From assembly GCF_014164775.1 (NCBI RefSeq), contig NZ_JACJGB010000009.1:107838-171837 (forward strand): a DNA stretch of 64,000 nt. Reading direction: 5' to 3'. Position numbers and translations under genes: made by a program. The notes beneath the pieces are model-generated. The model searched no databases. It had not been told where the DNA came from and worked only from the letters and a program-made list of their open reading frames with translations. The DNA is from Tessaracoccus sp. MC1679. GTDB taxonomy: Bacteria > Actinomycetota > Actinomycetes > Propionibacteriales > Propionibacteriaceae. Positions 1 through 7,285 of this stretch are shown piece after piece (position 1 is the stretch's first letter; each line of letters opens with the position of its first letter).

Positions 1-1
1 T

Positions 2-808
2 GTGGTCGTGTGGGAAGACCTCGACCGCGTGATCCCGGAAGGGATGGCCGACGGATGGGCCAGGCGACGCATGACCGCTTCTGCCGAGCGGACCGCCCAG
101 CACCTCTCGATGGTGTTTCATCGGTATCTCGACGGAACCCGCGGGGACGTCGTCACCATCGAGATGGACGGCCAGGCGCTTACCCCTTGGGACCCGTTCG
201 CCCGCCACGAACGCAACACCCTGAAGCTGCCGTCGCAGACATTTGAGGTTGCTTCAGCCGGGGTGGCTGGGACCGTCACGCTGGACCGTTGGGTCCTGCC
301 CCCACGGCATCAGTTCAGCTCACAGGCAGCCTTCGAGATGGCCGCGGGGCCACTGAAGTGGAACAGGCAACAGGGCATCTACATCTACCGCGCCGACCGG
401 TTGGTCCAAGGGGGCGGCTGGGCGGGGCTGCGCGCGATCGACGAGCACACCAAGATCGCCCGATGCGCATTGCGTTTCGACACCGATCTCGATGCAGCCT
501 TCAACATCAACGTGGCCAAGATGCGCGTCTCACTGCCGCCGCAGCTGAAGACGATGCTCCAGCGCCCAGTGCAGGAGATGTGCAACCGCGCTGAGGCCGT
601 CTACCGACAGGCCAACGTGCACACGGAACGCGCTGAGTCCACGAAGAGGACCGCCGTCGGGAGCCTCAACGCCCAAGCCGGACTGGCCATCCTCGCGGCC
701 GCCTCGGCTTCGGGCCAGTTGGACCCCCTGCGCTCGATCGTCCAGGCACTGCGCCTAGAGTCGCCGGAACTTGCCACCACTCTCGGCTTGGACGAGCTCG
801 CAGTCTGA
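2..808 (+). CDS. MORC/MutL-type ATPase of the defence island, C-terminal part
   Basis: C-terminal 268 residues of a protein whose 5' end lies outside the window; the GTG at position 2 is only the first in-frame start-like codon. The opening VVWEDLDRVIP and the TPWDPF stretch at residues 61-66 resemble the S5-like transducer region that follows the Bergerat ATP-binding fold in prokaryotic MORC/MutL-like ATPases. The nucleotide-binding motifs would lie upstream and cannot be seen. The gene converges on the methyltransferase gene with only 5 bases between the two stops, which supports membership of one defence locus. Relatives known from restriction-like operons occur with a C5 methyltransferase, a Z1 helicase and a nuclease. 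A generic histidine-kinase-like ATPase is the alternative reading. Confidence 0.62.
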   Translation: MVVWEDLDRVIPEGMADGWARRRMTASAERTAQHLSMVFHRYLDGTRGDVVTIEMDGQALTPWDPFARHERNTLKLPSQTFEVASAGVAGTVTLDRWVLPPRHQFSSQAAFEMAAGPLKWNRQQGIYIYRADRLVQGGGWAGLRAIDEHTKIARCALRFDTDLDAAFNINVAKMRVSLPPQLKTMLQRPVQEMCNRAEAVYRQANVHTERAESTKRTAVGSLNAQAGLAILAAASASGQLDPLRSIVQALRLESPELATTLGLDELAV

Positions 809-813
809 AGTGA

Positions 814-2766
814 CTACTTGATGGGCTGTGGACTCCCCTCGAATTCTCTCCGAGAAGGTCGAAGCTGAGCCGTAAGGCAGTGCTCTTCCAGCGGACACTC
901 ACCACACCGGGGCCGATCAGGAACACAGATCGCAGCGGCCAACTCAATCAGTCCCAGCTGCGCGCTCCGCGAGGTCTTGCCATTTCCGATCATGCGAGCG
1001 ATGGCCAACCGACCGTCAGTGAACTTATTGTGAATATCCGACGAGGTGCCTGAGAAGCGCGCCGCGACACGCGAAATGCCCGCTCCAGAAGTGACCGGCT
1101 CCTCCTCGCTCAGTCCATCCACCAGGACCGCCATGGCCGCCGTGGTCTGGTTGACCCCCGGCAGCTTGATGAGTCCCTCATCAGGCAGATCCGGTTCATC
1201 TGCCATGATCTGGGCCAAGCTGATAACCAGCTCCGCTTTTGCAGTGCGCCCGATCAACCGCCCGACGGCTCGAACCACATCGCGGTTCTCAAGTGTCTCC
1301 TCGGGCTTCGTCATCGCTCCTTCAATGACTGCCCAGGCTTGCGGCACCATCACCGCCGTGAGGCGATCGAGCAGAACCCCGGCCTGAATGACCTGCCAGC
1401 GATTCCCACGGAGCCACGGCACCGTCAACTTATCCCTCGCGGTGAACCACGTTGACACGGCTCCAGCGAGCTCACGGGTCGAGTAGCTCCGCGCCGCCCC
1501 CTCAGCGAGCGAGGTCAGCACCGACCGGGCGAGATGACGCCCCAGAAGGGGCGGCACAGCGTTCCCGATCTGCTTGAAGGCAGCGGATGGCGGGCCGTTG
1601 AAGCGGTACCAGTCAGGAAAGGTCTGGATGCGTGCAGCTTCACGAACGGTGATCGTCCGGCCTTGACGTGGGTGGATGTACCAGTATCCATCCTTGGCAA
1701 TGTGGGCCGTGATCGTCCGCGAGACGTCGTTCTCATCGAGTCGCTTGTACTTGTCGTCGAAGATGTCGTCCCGGTATCGCTTGAACTCGTCTGGAAGCTC
1801 CGAGTACTTCGTGTCAGGACTCATCAGCGCGAAAGCCTGAGCGTCGTCGGCGCGAACTGGTCTCGTGATGTGATCGAACACCTTGCGACTGTCCGCCTCC
1901 GGCACTCCCTCGCGCATCTTCCGCTGGAATGCGGTCTGCGGAGCCGCATACCCTGCCCAGCCGTATTCTCCGCCGGCTGGGCGCCATCCCCCCTCGACTG
2001 GAGGCAGGTCACCGATCGCATTCCAGACCGTCACTCGATGGTCCGACTCCGCCGGCCACCGGTACTGAACCCCATCAGCAAGCGCAACCACGATAAGCCT
2101 CTGCCGGAACTGGGGAACCCCATACCGCCAAGAGTCGACGACCCGCACTTCCACGGAGTACCCCAGGACCTCGAACTCCTCAACCATTGTCCGGAGGATG
2201 AACATCTCCGGATCCAGCGCCATGTCTGGGACGTTCTCCATCAGCACAGCCTCTGGCCGAGCGAGGTCAACCACTTCCATGAAGGAGCGCCAGAGATCCC
2301 TGCGCTGGTCGTGCGATTCGCGCTGACCGTTGCGGACGAGGTGACGGATGCCTGATCGGCCTGCCTTGGAGAACGGCTGGCACGGAGGGCCACCTGCGAG
2401 CACCGTGATGCCGCACTCGCGCATGAGGCTGGCGACCTGTTCGATCCGATCAGGCTCTGACAAATCCCAGTCGACCGAGAGGCCAGGGAAGTGGTGTGCG
2501 TGGGTCTTGACGGCCTCGGCGTAGTGATCGACGCCGAGCACTACCTCCACCCCCGCCTGGTGGAGCCCAAGGCTCAGTCCGCCGGCTCCAGAGAATAGGT
2601 CTGCAGCAAGCCTGGTGCCGGGCGACCCCCGCTTCAGACTCCGGCACAAGCCGGCCAGCGCCGCTGGGCTCTTCACGTGCCCGGGATGGGGGGGAAGCTG
2701 CAGAAACGGTCCCCGGACCAGCTTGACACCGAATCCGCCATCCTTGGTGGTGCCCGCCGAGTCCAT
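814..2766 (-). CDS. C5 cytosine DNA methyltransferase fused to an endonuclease III-like HhH/Fe-S domain
   Basis: 650 residues. Residues 56-406 form a complete C5-methyltransferase: motif I DLFSGAGGLSLG (56-67), the PCQ catalytic motif with Cys129, ENV (177-179), QFRQR (219-223) and motif X QIGNAVPP (399-406). A second domain (about 455-632) looks like an HhH-GPD DNA glycosylase: helix-hairpin-helix LPGVNQTTA from 535, then four cysteines at 614, 621, 624 and 630 with the C-x6-C-x2-C-x5-C spacing of the endonuclease III iron-sulfur loop. The catalytic Lys position is Thr541 and the catalytic Asp aligns with Gly561, so glycosylase activity is doubtful. The start ATG has its own TAACAT hexamer 6 bases upstream, suggesting a leaderless internal promoter. 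Methylation would protect self DNA in the defence system. Confidence 0.9.
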   Translation of the reverse strand: MDSAGTTKDGGFGVKLVRGPFLQLPPHPGHVKSPAALAGLCRSLKRGSPGTRLAADLFSGAGGLSLGLHQAGVEVVLGVDHYAEAVKTHAHHFPGLSVDWDLSEPDRIEQVASLMRECGITVLAGGPPCQPFSKAGRSGIRHLVRNGQRESHDQRRDLWRSFMEVVDLARPEAVLMENVPDMALDPEMFILRTMVEEFEVLGYSVEVRVVDSWRYGVPQFRQRLIVVALADGVQYRWPAESDHRVTVWNAIGDLPPVEGGWRPAGGEYGWAGYAAPQTAFQRKMREGVPEADSRKVFDHITRPVRADDAQAFALMSPDTKYSELPDEFKRYRDDIFDDKYKRLDENDVSRTITAHIAKDGYWYIHPRQGRTITVREAARIQTFPDWYRFNGPPSAAFKQIGNAVPPLLGRHLARSVLTSLAEGAARSYSTRELAGAVSTWFTARDKLTVPWLRGNRWQVIQAGVLLDRLTAVMVPQAWAVIEGAMTKPEETLENRDVVRAVGRLIGRTAKAELVISLAQIMADEPDLPDEGLIKLPGVNQTTAAMAVLVDGLSEEEPVTSGAGISRVAARFSGTSSDIHNKFTDGRLAIARMIGNGKTSRSAQLGLIELAAAICVPDRPRCGECPLEEHCLTAQLRPSRREFEGSPQPIK

Positions 2767-2772
2767 GAGTAG

Positions 2773-2778
2773 ATGTTA
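2773..2778 (-). promoter_or_regulatory. -10 hexamer (TAACAT) for the methyltransferase, leaderless start
   Basis: TAACAT on the minus strand ends 6 bases before the ATG of the methyltransferase. This TAnnnT-to-start spacing recurs at many genes in the window and implies an mRNA that begins at the start codon. It would let the methyltransferase be expressed independently of the upstream effector genes. Confidence 0.5.
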
Positions 2779-2812
2779 GGGGAACTATCCGACAGCGCTC
2801 CGCCTCGGCGGC

Positions 2813-3601
2813 TCAGCTTGCGGACTCAGCAGCCGCCCTGCGAGGTGCTCCACGACTCATCACTGCCTCCGCGCACTCACCGACGAGGTCGCCCAGTTCA
2901 TCGACGGTGAGGATGTCCAGGTTGAGCGGTCCCGAGCGGTAGGTGATCTGCTTCATCAACGCCCGCGCAAACTCACTTCGCGCACCGTCCTGCCCACTGA
3001 AAGAGATGACCTCCTGAGCAGCGAGCCGCACTAGGCGTGCGTTCCTTGCCACCGCAGATCGCTCGAGCAGAGCGCCGAACTCATCCTCTCCGAGTTTTGG
3101 CGACGCTTCCTCCATCACCTGCCCCAGCACACGCCAGCGTCGCCATGAGAGCTTGAGGTAGTTGCGATCGCGCCCTACTTGTCCGCCGATCCAGCGATCC
3201 TTCGAGAGCTCGAATGCGGGGGACTCTGCCGGCCACCTCCTGTGAACCACATCCGGGAACATTGCGAGAGACAGGAAGGACCAGACGCCGTCCGAGGCCG
3301 CATCACTGGGGCTCGGCCTGATCTCTGAATCGAGCGCCTTGCCCAACTCGATGCCATAGATGTCGTTGTCGAACTTCGAGCCCGTCTCCAAGTGATCCAG
3401 CGCATGCATCACGCCCTTTCGCCACCGCTGGAGGTCCGCGCTGTTCGCGGCCTCCCCACCAGTTGCGTTGGGGACCGCCTCTACCCTGTCGAAACGAACC
3501 AGCTCACCGGGACGCTTCCCAGCGGCGAGATCGGCCTGGATCTCCTCGAGTCTGGCCGAAGCCTGACCCGGTGAGAAACGCGGGATGAGCTTGTGCGTCA
3601 C
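2813..3601 (-). CDS. Defence-operon protein of unknown function (262 aa)
   Basis: I do not recognise this protein with certainty. It starts with GTG whose first base is the last base of the preceding gene's TAG, so translation is probably coupled. The sequence is soluble and helix-rich, with a WSFLSLAMFPDVVHRRW segment near residue 110 and a YLKLSWRRWRVL segment near 150, and has no signal peptide or membrane segment. It may belong to the uncharacterised family DUF6339, which I recall near cytosine methyltransferases and Z1 proteins, but this is from memory and unverified. Its position between the GHKL ATPase side and the methyltransferase argues for a structural or targeting role in the same complex. 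Confidence 0.75.
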   Translation of the reverse strand: MTHKLIPRFSPGQASARLEEIQADLAAGKRPGELVRFDRVEAVPNATGGEAANSADLQRWRKGVMHALDHLETGSKFDNDIYGIELGKALDSEIRPSPSDAASDGVWSFLSLAMFPDVVHRRWPAESPAFELSKDRWIGGQVGRDRNYLKLSWRRWRVLGQVMEEASPKLGEDEFGALLERSAVARNARLVRLAAQEVISFSGQDGARSEFARALMKQITYRSGPLNLDILTVDELGDLVGECAEAVMSRGAPRRAAAESAS

Positions 3602-4479
3602 TACTGTCTCCCTTCCAGAAGCCCGGTGGCCGCACGGAGTCTCGTGAAGACGCGGTCTCCGTCCCCGTGGACTGCGGAGATGGCCTCGGCCAGCCCCATG
3701 CGCAGATAGGTTGAGCTCAACTCCTGAAGTACGTGGCCCACCGTGCCTTCCTCATACTCAGTTGGAAGCTCATCCGACCATCTACTGGCCGCTGACACGA
3801 GCAGTTGTTCGACCACCCCATGGAACAGCACCGACCGATGGATGCTTGCAACTCCAGACAACAGCGTGCTGGCCGCCGGATGCCCCGTATTGATGAAAAG
3901 CCGGACAGCACCCATGAAAGGCTCGTCCAAAGAGTCCGCTCGGAAGTTGAGGTGCCAACAGGCCTCCGACGGGTAACCTGTCGGCTCGAAATCGAAGGCC
4001 TCTGTAGGAAACCCCGCCGCATCACCCTCAAGCGGGAACCGGTAGCTCCTGGTGGGGGTGTAGACCCTGCTGCCGCGCTTACTCGCGGCCATCTCAAGCC
4101 CCACCTCACGTTCCCTGTCGAGCACGAGGCCGTAACGGACCTCGAGCTCGCCCGCGACGGTATGCGGGCCGATCCGGACCTGCAGTGGGGCTTCCGCGCC
4201 AACGGCTGACAGCACCGGTACCGTCACGGTCTCGCGGAAGCCGGTTGCCCTGCAGTCCACCTGAATCGTTCCGCTCAGACCATCGAGGTCCCTCATACCG
4301 GTGGAACGCAACAGTTCGTCCGGCTCGACTCGAAAGAAGCCCAGGATCGTTGGTGCAGCCAGGAAGTCCCAGCTTGGGACAGCGTCTCCAGCCTCGAAAA
4401 TCGCATCCCCGACCTGGAGCCGGGGAGGAGTGAACTGGACGGAGGCCTCCGAGGCTGTCCGGAAGGGCATCGCGCGCAT
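3601..4479 (-). CDS. Defence-operon protein of unknown function (292 aa)
   Basis: Not recognised. Its ATG overlaps the stop of the GHKL ATPase gene (ATGA), so it is translationally coupled; an alternative ATG three codons further in is possible. The N-terminal two thirds are rich in alternating hydrophobic/polar stretches suggestive of beta structure (for example TIQVDCRATGFRETVTVPVL near residue 70), and the last third is helical. No membrane segment, catalytic motif or metal cluster is visible. It lies in a strict operon with the nuclease, ATPase and methyltransferase genes, so a defence role is inferred from context only. Confidence 0.75.
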   Translation of the reverse strand: MRAMPFRTASEASVQFTPPRLQVGDAIFEAGDAVPSWDFLAAPTILGFFRVEPDELLRSTGMRDLDGLSGTIQVDCRATGFRETVTVPVLSAVGAEAPLQVRIGPHTVAGELEVRYGLVLDREREVGLEMAASKRGSRVYTPTRSYRFPLEGDAAGFPTEAFDFEPTGYPSEACWHLNFRADSLDEPFMGAVRLFINTGHPAASTLLSGVASIHRSVLFHGVVEQLLVSAASRWSDELPTEYEEGTVGHVLQELSSTYLRMGLAEAISAVHGDGDRVFTRLRAATGLLEGRQ

Positions 4480-6308
4480 CAGGCCTCACCAGCCGCGAAC
4501 TTGAAGTCAATCGCCAATCCCGCCGGGAAACTGATATCAGCGAACACCTTCTGCCCTGGGGGCAGCTCGATCACATCTGCCCTGACCGAAGCCCCGCCCT
4601 CGAAAGTCCACTGCTTGAGCACAACCTGCCCTTCTGAGGCCATCACGCCGCCGTCGACCGCAAGGGACAACGATGCCGCATGGACTGGGACCGCCGACTT
4701 CGAGCCGGTGACCTCCAAGGCAACCCGCGTCGTCTGGCGGTCTTGTCTCCAATCGTCTGATGACTGCGGTATCGGCAGTATCTCAAGGACCTCGACCCTC
4801 GGTTGGTGCGATCTGGCCTTGCCGCGCGGACCTGAAGCCTTCGGTCGGTTCGTCGCTATGGGCCCCGAGGACGAGCCGACGAGTCCGGCCAACGCCACCG
4901 CCAACTGGCCTGTAGAACTGGCCTCCTTAGCTACGACGTCAGACTTCGCAGGACCTCGAAAGATATTCGCACTCTCCCGTGAACGCTCCAGAGCCAGCTT
5001 GACGAAGGTCCTGTGCCGCGGGTCCTCAAGCCCTCCCGGATTCCAGGAGTCATGAGCGGGTGGCTCAGCGGCAGCGAACACCGAGTCGAGTTCCTTCAGA
5101 GGCTTGAACACTCCAACCCAGCGTGTGAGTCCGTCCGCTGTCGGTCCAAGCATCTCATCGCGGACCACAAGCTCTGCTCTGTTACGCATGAAGATCAGGG
5201 AGTCTGCGGCATACCCATCACCATCGTCGGCGCCTGCCAGGTATTTCGTCAGTGCGATGTGGCCAAGGAGTTGGCGCGGGCGATGACACCAAATCTCCTG
5301 GACCTGCACCAATGGGTGAGGCTCAGAGGCCCCTGTGCCGACCTGTCTGAGCGAGGTCAGGCACCTTGCCGCAGCCTCAAGAGCCGCAGAGCCGGTGAGC
5401 CCGGGCAGCGGAAGGTCGACACCGTCACGAGCAATCCCGATGTCCATACGCCTGTCCATCGGTTGATCGGTGTCGAGCTTCGGCCAAAGATTGCGAGTGA
5501 CCGCCTGCGTCCAATTGTCGACGAGTTCATCGACGTCTTCGCGACCCTTCGGCTGCAGGATCAGGATCGAAGTACCGGTCTCATCGTCAGCAAAGCGACG
5601 CTCAAAGACAGCGTGTCCCAGGGTGCGGGCGTCGTCGCCGACGGCCGGTTCCACTCGGAACACAGCCTGGGTATCAGGTGCGTCGGCCGAGAAACCCCAC
5701 CACTGTCTTCCGGTGTATCGCTGCCCGTCCACGACGAACCTCGAGCCCATCGCTGACGCGATGAAGCGCTCCTCGAACGAGCCGTCCGCGTGTCTGAACC
5801 TCGACCAGATGACGATGGTCGAGCACTCGCTGGCGAGGTACGCGGCCGTCTTGCCGAACCCGTAGGTGCCGCCCCCATAGCCGTGCTCAGGTGGCGCACC
5901 AATCGTGAGCACGAAGTCGGCGAAGTCGGCGGGTTCACCTGCAGCGGGATCGATGTCGTTTCGGGTGGGCCCACCCAGACCCTTCGTTCCCCGATCGAGC
6001 ACCTCCACAGCGCACAGATCAGTCGAATTGATCGCCCGTTCCAACCCAAGGTTTTCGGACCACCTCCCACCAAAGACATTCCACCTGAGGACGTCTCGTA
6101 CGTTGTCGTCGAGGCTTCTGAAGCGCATCTCAAAGCGAGGCACCACGCCATCGAGCCTCGCGTCCCAACTGTTCTGTGCCATCTCTCGCACTAGGAGGCT
6201 GGCAGGATTCACTTCAGGCTGGCCAAGCATCTTCTTCGAGCCCTCGCCGTCCGTGTCACCAGCACCGAAAGGCTTCGGGAACCACTGGAGATCGGGAAGA
6301 CCAATCAC
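4479..6308 (-). CDS. GHKL-fold (Bergerat) ATPase of the defence operon
   Basis: 609 residues. The N-terminal third carries a recognisable Bergerat ATP-binding fold: N-box REMAQNSWDA at 41-50 (Glu42, Asn46), the D-x-G motif in LDRGTKG at 104-110, and a glycine-rich ATP lid GYGGGTYGFGK at 143-153. The rest is unassigned, with a low-complexity linker around residues 480-510 and a beta-rich C terminus. It overlaps the nuclease gene start-to-stop by 4 bases (ATGA). GHKL ATPases act as ATP-driven clamps in MutL, Hsp90 and MORC proteins, so a DNA-clamping or conformational-switch role is likely. It differs in sequence from the MORC-like protein at the left edge, so the locus holds two such ATPases. 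Confidence 0.82.
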   Translation of the reverse strand: MIGLPDLQWFPKPFGAGDTDGEGSKKMLGQPEVNPASLLVREMAQNSWDARLDGVVPRFEMRFRSLDDNVRDVLRWNVFGGRWSENLGLERAINSTDLCAVEVLDRGTKGLGGPTRNDIDPAAGEPADFADFVLTIGAPPEHGYGGGTYGFGKTAAYLASECSTIVIWSRFRHADGSFEERFIASAMGSRFVVDGQRYTGRQWWGFSADAPDTQAVFRVEPAVGDDARTLGHAVFERRFADDETGTSILILQPKGREDVDELVDNWTQAVTRNLWPKLDTDQPMDRRMDIGIARDGVDLPLPGLTGSAALEAAARCLTSLRQVGTGASEPHPLVQVQEIWCHRPRQLLGHIALTKYLAGADDGDGYAADSLIFMRNRAELVVRDEMLGPTADGLTRWVGVFKPLKELDSVFAAAEPPAHDSWNPGGLEDPRHRTFVKLALERSRESANIFRGPAKSDVVAKEASSTGQLAVALAGLVGSSSGPIATNRPKASGPRGKARSHQPRVEVLEILPIPQSSDDWRQDRQTTRVALEVTGSKSAVPVHAASLSLAVDGGVMASEGQVVLKQWTFEGGASVRADVIELPPGQKVFADISFPAGLAIDFKFAAGEA

Positions 6309-7285
6309 AGGCTCATCATTTCGTTCATGCGTCGCCTCAGCTCCTCGTCGTCAAGTTGCCCTGGGGCGCCAGCCAGGGACAGCGTGTAGGTAATGTGAGA
6401 GATCGCGGCCCGTCGAGCCTCCGGAATCTCAGAGGTCCTCAGCCCTGGAAAATCCTCTCCGACCTCCCATGCTAGGACTGGACCGTCCAGTGCGAACTTG
6501 TGCTCGTCACTGTCCACACCCAGCAGGAATCCGCTTCCCGCCATCCGTTGAATCAGCTCGTCACGTAGACATCCCCTTTTCGCTAGATCGTCCACCACCG
6601 CGCCGATGTTCCTGCCAGCGGGCGATGAGACCACATGCAGCCGAACCAGCGTGAGACGTGCGTCGTTGATTCGATCCAACTGATCCAGGCTCGAGATCGC
6701 GACTTCAAGGGCATCTCTCTGGGACGACTTGACCTCGATGTCGCCGTTGGGGGTACTGAAGTCATGCTTTGCCTTATCCGGCCCGGTCCAGCACTCGACG
6801 GCATAGAGAGGATTGCGCTCAGCCAGCATCGCCAATACCGAGAGCTCACCGAAGAGGCCTCTGGCGGCGTCCTCGCTGAGTGATCGGGCTGGGCGAAACA
6901 GCTCCTGCCAATCGTGGAGAGCGCCGAGAAGTGCAGCGTGGGCCAGTTCCTCGCGGCTCAACATCCTTTCCACGACGCTGTCCGCGAGCAGGCTGAAGAC
7001 TTGGGTGAGATGACCAGACTCGCAGGTCAGGTCGAGGTAGCGGACGCCGGACTCGGGATGCGTCCAGTCCGTGAGCTCTATCTGCTTGCCCGACTGGCTG
7101 TTGAACGCGTACCCCGGCTCGATCGGAGCCATGATGTGCAGCTTGGATGCTGGATCGGCACCGTAGAGAAGTGCGCTGCCCGCCGTATCGTGCGCAGCCT
7201 CGACGACAAACACGTTGCTGCTGGTGCCCGCGGCGTACACATCCGCGAGCAGCAGAGAGAACCTCTCACTCGCCCGACTCATCAT
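6305..7285 (-). CDS. PD-(D/E)XK-family nuclease (DUF4420-like) of the defence operon
   Basis: About 326 residues. The restriction-endonuclease core is visible as GLFGEL near residue 145 (acidic helix), HDFSTPNGD with Asp175, and IEVKSS with Glu184 and Lys186, the D...ExK pattern of PD-(D/E)XK enzymes. The start is chosen by a perfect AGGAGG at 7292-7297, 6 bases before the ATG at 7285; the ATG at 7282 (9 bases) is also possible, and a longer form from 7306 is less likely. The gene overlaps the end of the Z1 gene by about 20 bases and the following GHKL gene by 4, so the operon is tightly packed. It is presumably the DNA-cleaving effector. Confidence 0.85.
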   Translation of the reverse strand: MMSRASERFSLLLADVYAAGTSSNVFVVEAAHDTAGSALLYGADPASKLHIMAPIEPGYAFNSQSGKQIELTDWTHPESGVRYLDLTCESGHLTQVFSLLADSVVERMLSREELAHAALLGALHDWQELFRPARSLSEDAARGLFGELSVLAMLAERNPLYAVECWTGPDKAKHDFSTPNGDIEVKSSQRDALEVAISSLDQLDRINDARLTLVRLHVVSSPAGRNIGAVVDDLAKRGCLRDELIQRMAGSGFLLGVDSDEHKFALDGPVLAWEVGEDFPGLRTSEIPEARRAAISHITYTLSLAGAPGQLDDEELRRRMNEMMSL

